Shown piece by piece: positions 1 to 11,700 of a stretch of 64,000 bases of DNA (the stretch's first letter is position 1; each line of letters starts with the position of its first letter). The translations under genes and the position numbers were made by a program. The notes below the pieces were generated by a model. It had not been told where the DNA came from. It made no database searches and saw only the letters and a list, made by a program, of their open reading frames with translations. The DNA comes from Cenococcum geophilum 1.58 (Eukaryota; Ascomycota; Dothideomycetes; Gloniales; Gloniaceae), in contig KV748183.1 of the NCBI GenBank assembly GCA_001692895.1, forward strand, positions 1,612,001-1,676,000, written 5' to 3'.

Positions 1-3000
1 ATGTGGTTTAGGAGGTCCACTATAACTGCCCCTCTATAGGCGGCTAAGACGGGCTAGGGTCTATCCTAGTTATTGTCCTATTTCCTCTTAGGCTGGTTAG
101 TCTTTATATTTTTAAGGCTAACTATAACCATATTATCCTTTTTAAATATTGTATCTTTATCCCGTTTCATATTAGCGTTGTCTTTATAGTGTTGCTAGGA
201 GATATAAGCTAGGGCCTTAAGCTGAGTTAGGATACGCTTAAAGCGGTTAGCAATGGCATTAGCTTATAGGTACTCTTTCTTTGTATATATAGATAGGGCT
301 AATAGCTAGGGGCCTGCTGGTTCGATGCCTAAATGTGGGTTATAGCTATAGTTGGCAAAGAACGGTGAGATTTCTATGGTTTTGTTAACCTAGTTATTTA
401 TAGCAAACTTGGCAAGGGGGAGCCAATATACTTAGTTATTTTGGGTGAAGCTTACAAAAGCGCGTAGATACTTGTTTATTGCTGCGTTAACGATCTTAGT
501 CTAGCTATCTATTTTAGGGTGCTATATAGAACTGGGGCTTAGAGTTACCTTTAGGCGCTAGTTTAGGCGGCGCCAGAAGTTAAAAATGAATAAAGAGCCT
601 CTATTAGAGATGACGGTACTTAGGGCGCCATATAACTTATAGATAGTGTGGATAAATGCTTTAACGAGCTCCTTTATGTCTAGGCTAGTAACAGGGATAA
701 AGTATCTTATCTTCGTTAGGCGGTTAATAACGATAAAGATATATTTATATGTTTTGCCATTGCAAAGGCACTTAGGTAGGTTAACGATGTGGTTAATAGA
801 GATATTAGTCTATAGACGGACTGGTAGTTTTAGTGGTTTTAGGAAACTGGGTGGTGCTAAGCGTGGGATCTTTATGCGGAAGTAGAGAGCGCAGTCTTTT
901 ATAAAGGTAGCTGTAAACTATGAAATACCTAGCCACTAATAGGTTTGATTAAGGAGGTTTAGTGTCTTAATATGGCCTAGGTAGCCTACAGGACCCAAAC
1001 TATGCATACGGTGTACAACTTCTAGTTAGAGTTTAGGTAAATTAGGGATAAATACTTAATTCCTATAGTAGATTAGGCCGTCGACAATTAAACATTCGGA
1101 TTTATTACAGCGGAGTAACTTCCTAATCTACTTAGGCCAACGGCGTACTTTACGGCCTTCCCGTTTATATAACGCAGCTAACATATCCCTAGCAAGTTTA
1201 TTCTCCTTATAGGCATTTTTAATAAGCTCCTTAAGGGGTTTTTTCTTAGGCTCTAGGTCTATTACTGCGATAAAGTCTTTAACACTTTAGTCTTGGGATT
1301 CACTTAGTAGCTCTTTTAGGATAGTGGGGTCAACTTTTTTCGGTGGTAAGATAACGCGGTCTTGGTATTATAGACGTTCATCACCAGTATTAGTAGGTGC
1401 TACGCCTAGGAGGCGGCTAAGAGCGTCTAAGATTATAGCTTTGGTGCTAGGCCTATAAGTAATAATAAAGTTAAACTAAGAGAGGAACTTAGCCCAACGG
1501 ACTTAGCGCTAATTTAGTTGTTTTGTTATTATAAAAGTCTAGAGGTTCTTATAGTCCGTAATAATCTTAAACGGTTGCTTAGTTCCTTATAGTTTAGGGC
1601 GCCATTCTTTTAGTGCTTTTATAATTGCTAGGAGCTCCTTATTATATATCTTATAGTTATATTTAAGGGCGGAGTGTTTAGTAGAGAAGAATGTAACTGG
1701 CTTAAGTTTACCATCTTCGCTAGCTTGGTAGAGCACTCCTCCTAAAGCCCAGTTTAAGGCGTCTATTTCTACTACAGTCTTCTTTATATAGTCGTAGTAT
1801 GCTAAAACCGGTGCTGTGGTGAACGCTATTTTCAGGGTCTAAAACGCCTGTGCTTAATTAGGGCCCCATAACCAGCTGGTGCTTTTCTTTAGTAGCCTAG
1901 TTATAGGCTTAACTACCTTAGAAAAGCCTTAGATAAATTGTTAATAGAAGTTCGCAAAGCTAAGAAATTGCTATAGTTCCTTAACTAATATTGGGTCCTT
2001 CTATTCCTATAAGGCCTGCACCTTCTTAGGGTCTATAGTTATGCTGTTAGTTAAGATAATTAAGCTAGGGTATTTTGTTTTAGTGGTATAAAACTTAGAC
2101 TTATTAATGTTAATCTGGAGTCTAGCATTACTAAGTCTCTGGATGACTTTATTTATATATTTTATATACTTAGCGCGTGTTTTTAAGAAGATAAGGACAT
2201 TATTAAGATACGCAGTATAGTAGTCGTTAAGGGCGTTATATAAAATATAGTTTATATAGTTCTGGAATATAGCGGGTGCATTATAGAAACTAAATAGTGT
2301 AACTAACGTTTTATAGAGCCTAAACTGGGTGATAAATGCTATAAGCCACTTATAGCCTTCCGCGATCCGGATCCAGTTAAATGCAGTAATTATATTAAGC
2401 TTAGTAAAGTACTTAGCGCTATAGAGTGCGTTAAGTATCTCGCGGATTAGTGGTAATAGGTACCGATTTTTAATAGTAACTATGTTTAGGCCTTGGTAGT
2501 TATAGTAGATTTATATACCGCCGCCAGGTTTCGCAGTAAGGAGGAGTGGTACGGCGGCTAGTAACGTTAATTCGCGGATAAAACCCTGATCTAGCATCTT
2601 ATTGATCTACTTTTTTATATAACTAAGTTTAGCAAGTAAAAGTAGTTTGTTTTTATAATACGGGGCTTACTTTCCGGGTATAATCTTAATTTTATAGTCC
2701 CATAGTTGGTAAGGGGGCAGCTTATTTATATTCTTAGGGAGAAAGTATTTAATATATTTATAGAACTCTTTTAGTAAGCGTTATAAAATATCTTCGCGGG
2801 TTAATCCTGGTTTGCCTTTTAGGAATTTTTTAATATCGGTATTAACTATCTTTCGGCGTAGGAACTTAGACTTAGTTTTTAGGTTTATCTTAAGAAAGTT
2901 ATAGAAATAAGGGGGTAGCGCTTTACGGGCTTCCTTTATTATATAGTTGCCTTTTACTAGCTAGCGGAAAGACCTTTCTAATAGGTCCGGTACTTCTATT

Positions 3001-5731
3001 AGGCCTATAGGCAGCTCTTTAAGCAGCTGTCAATACTCTTTTTATTTAACCAGTTCTACTAGCTCCGCTATATAGATCTTTATTACCTTTACGTCTTTTT
3101 ATTTATAGAACTAGGTAAAATTAACGGTATAAGTATATTTAATGTTATTTAGGTTAGGGCGTGTCTAGTTCTCTAGTGCTACGGCTGGGCTAATACAGCT
3201 TGGTTAGCCCGGGGGGGCGGAAATAAGGCGGCGGCCCTATACGGTACGCGCGGGAGACGGGTATAAGGTTAGGCGTTGCGAGGGGGAGGTCTTAATTGCT
3301 CTGGTTTCGGTCTTGGATGTAACGCCTTTGGCTATTATACATGCGGTCGCGTGTGCGTATAGCAAATGACTTAGAGTTAGGTGTCTTATTGGCTGGCCTA
3401 GGTTAAGCGGGTGCATATGGGGGACTTATAGTTCTGGCGGTGTTTATATTCTTGGGGGTAAGGCGGTAGTCCAATCTTCCAGAATCTCCGCTTCGTTTAC
3501 TGTATATATTGGCTCGCTAGTGTTAGGTACCTCTTTTACTATCAGCTAACGGTATCTAAGCGTTAGCCGTGCGATGCGTCCGTATAGTGCTACTTAGTTA
3601 CAGTTAGGGATGTGCTATAGAAGACAGTTATAGGCATAGTAATTGGAGTTAAACTTAAGCTCTAGAACGGGGAAGTTTATTTTTAGGTTATACTTTTTAA
3701 GCCAGGGCATTCCAAGAATTACTAGTATTAAGGGTAATAACTTTATAATATAGAAAAGTATAGATTCTATATAGTGGCCGATTGTTATTTTTGCTGTAAA
3801 GTAATGGGTAATAAAGCTGGATAGAAGTCCGTTGGCAAGGCGGAGTGGTTTTAGGACTAGGAGTCTTTTTATTATAATATTATACTTTTTTATAAGTAAG
3901 TCTTCGTCTGCAAACGCTGGTGCTATACTACCACTATTAATAAGGCTTAATGTTTTAATAAAGACTTCTAGGAGTGGGTTGCGCGGTAAGGAGAGGTAAG
4001 TCTAGATAAGAATAGCATTTCTATTATTATTTACTGTTTTAAGGTTAAGTGCTAGCTGGCTTAAAATAAGGTCTAACTAATTTAGTAGTATAGATCTAAT
4101 CCTTTTATCCTCCTCCCCGTATAGTTCTAACCCTTAGAGGCAACTTAGTCTAAGGGTTAGCCTTTTAATAACTAGATCGTGGGGCTTGGCTAGTGGCTGT
4201 AGTCTTGGCTAGTATGTCCTAACGTATTAGTCTCTGACGGTGTATATATGCTAGGGGGTACTTCTCCAATAATATGGCCGGTCTTATAATTGGTAGTAGT
4301 ACGGAGCATTTGTCTATAGTTTGTATACGGGATTATCGGCTAGGGCTGTATTGGGGAGGGAAATTGTGGGGGTAGGTTTTTGTATCCGAACCCGCGTTTT
4401 TATCCCTAGTTACCGCCTTAATTACTATCCCCTCTACTAAAGAATCCGCCGCGGCTAGGAGGGGGTTAGCGTGGTAGTATTAAAAGGGGATTTAGGTTTA
4501 TTTGGGGGTCGTAAGCATCTTTCTAGTAGCCAGATTGGCCACATGCTATGCAGAGTTTGTTATCTATACGATATCTTTAAACGTCGTTAGGGAGGCTACT
4601 ACTACCGCCGCCGAATTTAACGGCGTTAAGGTCTATTAGGTTATTCTATGGTGCCAGTGCTAAGGTATTATTATTAGGTAATACAGGTTAATATCCGCTA
4701 GCGGTATTTAGCTTAGCGGCATTTAGCTTAGTGTAGTAGGCATAATTCTATAGGTTATAAGCAAACACGTCCATTTGCTTGCTTTAGCCCTTATAATTAG
4801 CATTATCAATCTTACGGCTAAGGGTAAGGGCTAGGTCCTTTATTTTAGGGGAAACATTCTTCCTAAGCAAATCTACCTTTTGTTCCTCAGTCTTGTTTGC
4901 TTTAATTATTAACTTATTAAGCTCTACTTTCCAGGACCAGTAGTTATACTTGCCTTAATATAAAGTATCCAACTTGTTTTTAGCCGCTTGGGTTATATCT
5001 ATAGTCTTATAGTGTCTTCTTATGTATGTAAACATGGATTCTTGGTTAGAAAAGGTCTATTTGCTTAGATTGTTTAGGTGTATACGTAGCATATTAAGGC
5101 CATATTTGATATAGTCGTAGGCCTTATCTATTAGCATGTCTAATATATAGAGGACTTCGTCCATTATGGTCTTAAAGCACTTTATATCCCTCCAGAAAAC
5201 ACCTTAGATCTTTATTTCCCATATTTTAAATTTTTCTTACTTTTTAATTGGTAATCCCTTGCCGTTAAATGGGGTTAGATCTTTTACTTTATGCTTTTTC
5301 CTACAGGGCTTAGCTGGAAGAGGGGAGCTAGTTATAGGGTTTGTGTTCTTATCGGCAATAGCTTAAGTAAGTATAGCGATCTGAGAGCTTAGACTTTATA
5401 TGGTCTCAGTGTATATAAAAGCTTACTATTTGTATTGTTGTATATATAGTTTAGGCGTTATAAGGGAGTTAATTCTGTGCTGAGCTTCTTTAAGTTAGGA
5501 CTTTACAATTTGACCTTTATTATAGACCGTTTGGAGACCGCTCTTAACGCTAGTTAAGAAGGTTATATATATAGAGAAGTGCTAGAAGGTTTTTGCCACA
5601 TTAAGGTCCTTAGGGTACTTAGGACCGTTCCTGATCGCCTAGGTAATATTAATATGGGTAGTATTAAAGAGGCAGGTGAGTGCTTCGCGTGTGTTCGTTA
5701 ACGGGGTGTTATCTATATTTTAGTTGCCCAT
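1..5731 (-). pseudogene. gag-pol polyprotein of element A, RIP-destroyed, 3' end outside window
   Basis: The gag start is probably the ATG at 5731-5729 (MGN followed by a stop). A CCHC knuckle remnant is near 4520-4570 (C-I-A-C-G-Q-S-G-Y, the His changed to Tyr). The protease motif near 3925-3940 reads INSGS instead of DSGS. Reverse transcriptase spans about 1900-2650; its catalytic box at 2199-2210 reads YLNN instead of YLDD. The end of RNase H (motif ITYRP, then DALSRL) is near 1400-1560. Integrase covers about 1-1200, with a HPKIDS remnant of the HPQTDGQ motif near 505-525. Frames are broken by many TAG/TAA codons in place of CAG, CAA and TGG. No functional product is expected. Confidence 0.9.
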
Positions 5732-5965
5732 TCTAAGGGATCTGGGTAGGGTAATTAAAATCTTATAAGGCTGACTGTAATACTAAGGTTATTAGGACTG
5801 TCTGGGACTATACTAAGGCTATACTGAGGCTATACTAAGACTATGGTATGGTGTTGTTAGTTGTGCCAGGTCGCGATTATACTGGAAAAAATAGAGACTA
5901 TAGATGGAGGCGGTAAACTAGGAAGATAAAGATCGCGATGGGGCGCAAGAGGAGATACCATAAAC
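5732..5965 (-). other. leader of element A
   Basis: Untranslated stretch between the 5' LTR and gag. It holds an imperfect run of units resembling CTATACTAAGGCTATACTGA around 5800-5850. No separate gene is seen and no primer-binding site could be assigned. Confidence 0.5.
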
Positions 5966-6129
5966 TGTTACGGTGCTGCAGTAAAGTAGACTAAATAACT
6001 ACGTTATAGTATAAAGAGGAGAAGAGGCGAAAGGGGTATTGTATATAGATAGTAGGGCCAGCCGCCAAGGCGCTAGTAGTGGGCTAGCCAATAGTAGGAA
6101 ATAGTATAAGATAGGTTAGTGCCGTGACA
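5966..6129 (-). repeat. 5' LTR of element A (164 bp)
   Basis: Begins TGTTACGG and ends CCGTGACA on the plus strand, giving TG...CA ends. It aligns along its length with 59020-59206, the LTR of element E. It contains an imperfect inverted repeat GGCCAGCC ... GGCTAGCC around 6056-6092. As the element is on the minus strand, this is the 5' LTR. Confidence 0.85.
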
Positions 6130-6971
6130 GGTTTTATATTAGTAAAGAACTGTCTATAAGCCGCATTATAGATTACCTTTCCACTAAGAATTCTCCCTAG
6201 TGGTTTTAGCCGGAACTCTATAAAAGCTTAGTAGAGGTAAAGTCTTAAAGGACTAAGACCCTTAAAGGGGAGGTAATTATAATAGAATCCCCTAGAAGGT
6301 ATATATCGGGTAAGACAATAAGAGGTTTTATCTATATTCTATTTACGTCCTAAAAGACATAGTTAGATAGATAAGGGGCGAAGGGTTTTACTAGCGTCTT
6401 AAAAGGATTATATAGGGAGCTAGTTCTCCTCTAGAGAAAAATTAGCAATTAGTCTCTAAATATAAGAGGTTAGAAAGCATTTGTCCTTTATTACATAAAG
6501 ATTATTCTACCTTAACTTATCTTTTACTTACCTATAACTCTTATTCTATACTATTAATTAGATAATTATATGTTCTAGTTAGACTAGCCTCTTATAATAA
6601 CTTAGAGAGGTCCAGATATCTATAGTAAGGTAAATATTTATTTTTATAGATTAAAGTACTTTTTATATAATATCTTAACTCTTAGTAAAGTGTTTAAGAA
6701 TCTAGGCTATAATTATTAAGTAGTATATAGGGATAATTAAGGGTGCTTTTTAATTTAATGCTTTTACGAAAGTATAAAACTCTAGCTATTCTATATATAA
6801 GAAGGGAAGCTATTATACGATAATTAGATCTAGAAGTGCTTGCTTTATAGTATTTTAATATACTATATACTTTAGAACCTTACCCTTAAGACCTTAAACT
6901 TCTCCTCTTACTAAAAGCTTTTAATATAGTTCTAAAAGAGATCTCTCCCCCTAATCTTTTACTGTCGTACA
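6130..6971. other. AT-rich RIPed sequence, no gene recognised
   Basis: TA-rich sequence between element A and the hAT-type element. No open frame, terminal repeat or family motif was recognised. It is probably the remnant of an older repeat. Confidence 0.5.
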
Positions 6972-6979
6972 CTCCTAGT

Positions 6980-7499
6980 TAGGGGTGTAAATACACCGTG
7001 TAAGTGTAAGCTTATATAATATAATATATATTATAATCCTTAACGTCCTCCCGGTCGTCGACCTTATTGTTGCCAAATCTATATATATCTAGTTCTTGGC
7101 ACTTTTTTTAGGTGGGCGACGACCTTCTAACGACTATTTAAGTGCTATATTTTCTGGCAGTGAATATAAATAACCTTTAGCTGGGTTTTATAACGGAGTT
7201 TATAGGTAGCAACCTCCTTCCAGCATAGATTAGCTGTAGAGCCTGCCATTTAGTAAACGATTTGATTGAAAACACTATGCCAAGGCTCGTGATAGAGACG
7301 AGCATACCGCTTAAAGAAAGAGTGCGATAAACGGCGTTGTAAATACTGTAGGCGAGCCATCCAAACGAAAGACTCTTTATTACACTGTTTACTAAGCATA
7401 TGGCTTGTATAATATACAGTGTAAGCCTCTAGGATATACGTGTACACCGTATATATACACAAATGTATATACACGTATAAGTGTAAGCTTATACCCCTA
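6980..7499. mobile_element. hAT-type non-autonomous DNA element (520 bp)
   Basis: The left end reads TAGGGGTGTAA and the right end TTATACCCCTA, an 11-bp terminal inverted repeat with one mismatch. An exact 8-bp duplication CTCCTAGT flanks it (6972-6979 and 7500-7507). Eight-bp duplications and YAGNG-type ends are typical of hAT elements. The interior has an AT-repeat zone (7010-7035) and a less mutated core (7150-7430). A 74-codon frame on the minus strand (7250-7474) has no family match that I recognise. It is too short to be autonomous. Confidence 0.75.
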
Positions 7500-7507
7500 C
7501 TCCTAGT

Positions 7508-7629
7508 TCTCTACTAGATTCCATTTAATATTATATTTTTTAAAATGGCCTTATAATCTAATGGTTAAGGAATGGTGTCCTTTTAGGTCTTAAGGAGGAT
7601 AGTATTTATAAAAGTAGCGTTTCTTTATA
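7508..7629. other. short flank with a weak tRNA-like stretch
   Basis: Sequence between the hAT-type element and element D. The part near 7546-7575 contains TCTAATGGTTAAGG, which resembles a tRNA A box, but no convincing B box or cloverleaf follows. The last five bases (7625-7629, TTATA) are the left target duplication of element D. Confidence 0.4.
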
Positions 7630-8055
7630 TGTAACGGAACCTTATAGTAGGAACTACGATGGGTTCTATTAATGGGCTAGGTGTATAGGAAATGCAAAGA
7701 TAGTAGTTAACAACGTAATAACAACTAGTGGAGTAGTTGCCTAATAGATTAACTCTAATTGTATTCTAAGAATCACTATAAGGAAGGAACTATCTAGGTA
7801 GGGACTAAGGGTCCTTAAATACACAACCGTACTCTTAAGAAAGTCGTTACTGTATCTACTCTATCTACTTTATTCGCTCTATTATAGATCTTATAGATTA
7901 TATAGATTACATAGATTATATTACGTAACTCTACTTACTATTCCTTATTATATAGTTCTACGGGTTCTATCTTAGATTGTACTTATATTAACTAACTAGC
8001 TTCTTTTAACTCTTCTTTTAGTAGTTGTAATATTATACTTAAAGCGTTTATAACA
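7630..8055 (-). repeat. 3' LTR of element D (426 bp)
   Basis: Starts TGTAACGG and ends TATAACA on the plus strand. It pairs with 15436-15861. The half facing the element interior is much more AT-rich than the same half of the other LTR. Confidence 0.9.
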
Positions 8056-8759
8056 CCATCTCCCTCCTTTTTATCTTTATCTTTAAAGATACCTAGCATC
8101 TCTAAGTTATTTACTAGAGGTATAATATCCGTCTAATTAATTTAGTTAATATTATTACTTATAATGCCTAAAGTACCTTCTTCTTCTTTAACTCTTTGTT
8201 ATACGCGTACAGTTTCTTCTATACTGTCGCTTAGTAAAGTAATATTATCTTCGTGTTCTCGTTGCATAAAAGAGGGGTTAGTTTATATTACGTTAGTAAG
8301 TCCTTTATCTTAACAGCCCTCTTTTTATACAGAGTGTACTAAAGTAAACATTTGGTTGTCCTGCGATATTTACTTAATCTCTAATAATAAATATACGCGT
8401 CCTATAATTCTTAGTAGTCTCTAAGTTTCTTAAGTAATTTATTATAGGGTTTTATATTTAATCTACTGCTATAAAGCTTAATAGTAAGCTGTCCTTAGCG
8501 CTGCTTACAGTCTAACGTGCCTTAGAAGAGTCCGCTTATGTTCTTAAAGCTTAGCGTCTAGCTTATACCTATCTTTAGCGTTTAGAACATGTCCGTAAAA
8601 AGGTTTATTTAAAGGAGTAGAAACTTATTTAATAAGGTTTACAGGAACTTAGTAATAAAAAAATAGATTCTCTTCTAATAGAGAAGGAAATAACTCTAAG
8701 TAGTTTGGTAGTCGCTCTTCCTAGGTCCCCCTTAGGTAACTCATTCTTTAGCGATTCCT
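8056..8759 (-). other. 3' noncoding region and polypurine tract of element D
   Basis: Region between the chromodomain end of pol and the 3' LTR. On the minus strand, the bases touching the LTR (8056-8080) are a purine-rich run, AAAAAGGAGGGAGATGG. This is the expected polypurine tract for plus-strand DNA synthesis and fixes the LTR boundary. The rest is RIPed noncoding sequence. Confidence 0.7.
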
Positions 8760-11700
8760 TTTTATTAATATTGCCTAACCTTTTCTCTTCTAATACTCCT
8801 GTACCTTTCCTATAGCGTTTTTTAGGTTCTCTAGTGGCTCCTAGGTAGTCTTATCGTAGCCTATTTACTTTACTTTATACTATATTTTATTATCTACGTT
8901 CTTATAACTAATGATCTTTAAAACTTACTATTTGTCTTCCTCTTATCCTCTATACGTGTCTGCTTTATAAACTAGTGGCTTAATATTCCTATATACTAGC
9001 TCTAGCATTATAATATACTATATAGGGTAGATCTTTATCCTAGCTAGTAGGTTTAACTTAAATATAACTAATAAAATTCTTTATATAATTTTGAAAGGTC
9101 CTAGTCTAATATAGTCTAACTTCTTACTTAGTTATCAACTCTTAAAATTTTTGTATAGTAGCTATACTTTATCTCCCTCCTTAAGATCTAGTCCCTTAGA
9201 TCTCTTAGCATCGTAGTACTTTTTTATTCTTTACTATACCACCTTAGCTGTTTCTATAAGGTCTATATAAAGATTTATTAACATCTTTATTCTTTTTTTA
9301 GCTATACTACTTATTTTCTTTACTTACCATAGTAATAATGATGTTCTTAGCTTATACCCGTAATTTGCCTTAAATAGTAATATACCTATTTCTTCTTAGG
9401 GTGTTATATTATATGTAAACTATATAACTAGTAATAGTAATACCTAATTATTCTATATATAATTAATATAATGCCTTAGATACTATTCTAGTGTCTAATT
9501 TAATCTTTCTATTTAACCGTCTGTCTGTAGATAATATATAGTAAAAGTTACTACTTAAACTCCTTACTCTGCTAAAAATACTTCTTAGAATGCTACTATA
9601 AATCTTAGATCTCTATCCGATATGATTTTACTTAGTACTCTATATTTTATAAATACTTCTTTAACATAGATTCTAGCAATATCTTCCGCTAATATTTCTT
9701 CTAAATATGCTATAAAGTATCCCTACTTTATAAGCTTCTCTACTATTATTAAGATTGCGTTATAATCTTATCCGGTAATAGGATTTCTTAACTTTAGTAA
9801 CTTAATAATAAAGTCCTATAATATAACCTCCTATAGTCTCTCTAGTATTTTAACTAGTTATAGCTCTCTATATAGCTTATACCTTATTAATTTATTCCTT
9901 TAGTAATCTAGATATTCCTTTATAACTTGCCTTACTAGTCCTTAGATTCCATTAATAATATACTCCTCTTAAAGTCTTAATACTAAGTCTGTAGCTCCGT
10001 TATATCCTTAAGTTAGTCCCTTATAAAATAACTTAATAAACTCCTTTGTAATAGATCTTGGTATATATATTACTTCTTAATTTTTATACTGCTCTAAGTC
10101 TAGATCCTCTACTTATATATTTAGGATTTTTTATATTTAATTACTTTCTAGTAATTCGTAGGTCTTTTCTTCTCGTATTACTATAATCTTTGGGTAATTA
10201 TACCTAATTAATCTATTTATATCCCTTTGCAATAAAGCCCCTAATAGCTTTTTATTATTTTATAGTTTAGCCTTTCTACTTAGAGCGTCTGCTTGTGTAT
10301 TCTCTGTACCCTTAGTATACTAAATCTTAAAATAGTATTCTATAAGCATCTCCGCCCATCTAACCTATCTGTAATTAAGTTCTTTTGTTATTAGGAACCC
10401 TGTTAGGTTTTTATAATCTATCTTAACTATAAATAGTTTTTCTATACCTTATAAGAATAATCTCTATTCCTTTAGTGCTATAACTATACCTAATAACTCC
10501 TTATTATAGATGTTATAGTTTAGTTCTGGTGGTATTATCTTTTAACTATAGTATACTACTAGGTGCTATCCATCTTTATATTTTTATAGGAAGTATACTC
10601 TTAGTGTATAGTCTAATACATCTGTTTTAACCACTATCTCTAACTATAGTTAATAGATTTTAAGAACTGGCTTCTAGGTAAATAACTGTTTAACTTTTTT
10701 AAATAGTTCCTTTTATTCCTCTCCCTATGCTTATAGTTCTTCTTTCTTTATTAATTTTATAAATGGCTTAATATCCTTTAACTATTAAGCTATAAACCTT
10801 CTGCAGTAATTACAGAACCCTAAAAATAACCTTAACTATGTTACATTTTCTAGTTCTTACTAATTTACTATAGCCTTAATCTTCTTTAAATTTATGCTAA
10901 GTTAGCCTGGTTTAATAATAAATCTAATAAAATCTATCTTCCTAGTAAAGAATTCGCATTTCTTAATTACTACTAGCATCTATTCTTCTTATAGTCTTTT
11001 TAAGACCTATTTAACGTATTCTCTATATCCTTCCTCGCTTATTAAGTAGATAATAATATTATTAAGGTATACTATAACAAATTTATCTAAGTACTCTCTT
11101 AATATATTGTTAATACGCTTTTAAAATATTGCTAGTGCGTTTATAAGCCCAAATTATATAACTAGTGGTTTATATAGTCCTTCCTTTAACCTAAAGGCTA
11201 CCTTTTATTTATTGCCTTCCTTAATCCTAATCTAATAGTATACCTATCTTAGATCTATCTTTATAAAGATTTGCGTATTACTAATCCTATCTTAGATTTC
11301 GCTAATTAAGGGTAAAGAATACCTATCCTTCCTAGCAATGCTGTTTAACTATCTATAGTTAATGCATAGCCTAAGTTTTCTATTCTTCTTTAGTACGAAT
11401 AGTACTAAATATCCCGCTAATAACTGCGATGGTCTAATATATCCTTTTTAAAGATTTTCCTAGACAAACTCCTTAAGTGCCTATAACTCTTTTTCTATTA
11501 ATTTATAAGTTAGGTAGAACCTTAAACTTATTCCTAGTTCTAGCTCTATCTTATAGTCCTATACTATATAATCTAATAGCTTTTCACTCTCTAGTAACTA
11601 TAGCTTCTTGCTATACTTATAGTATCTCTTTAGTATATAGCTTAATCCTTAATTAGTCTCCTTATATATCGCTCTAACTTAGTACTATACTAACTTAGTT

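Larger units (their letters stand above)
1..6129 (-). mobile_element. Ty3/gypsy element A, 5' portion (RIP-inactivated)
   Basis: A long terminal repeat retrotransposon read on the minus strand and cut by the left edge of the window. From right to left it has a 5' LTR, a leader, gag with a zinc knuckle, protease, reverse transcriptase, RNase H and part of integrase, which is the Ty3/gypsy order. It is the same family as the element at the right end of the window (59020-64000): both share the LTR and long stretches of pol with transition-only differences. The flank after the 5' LTR is GGTTT; its partner duplication lies outside the window. Confidence 0.9.

Noticed and set aside
646..885. 79-codon open frame on the plus strand
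   Set aside because: It is antisense to the integrase of element A and has no domain of its own.
7546..7620. Possible tRNA gene or tRNA-derived SINE
   Set aside because: An A-box-like TCTAATGGTTAAGG is present, but no B box, acceptor stem pairing or anticodon arm could be confirmed.
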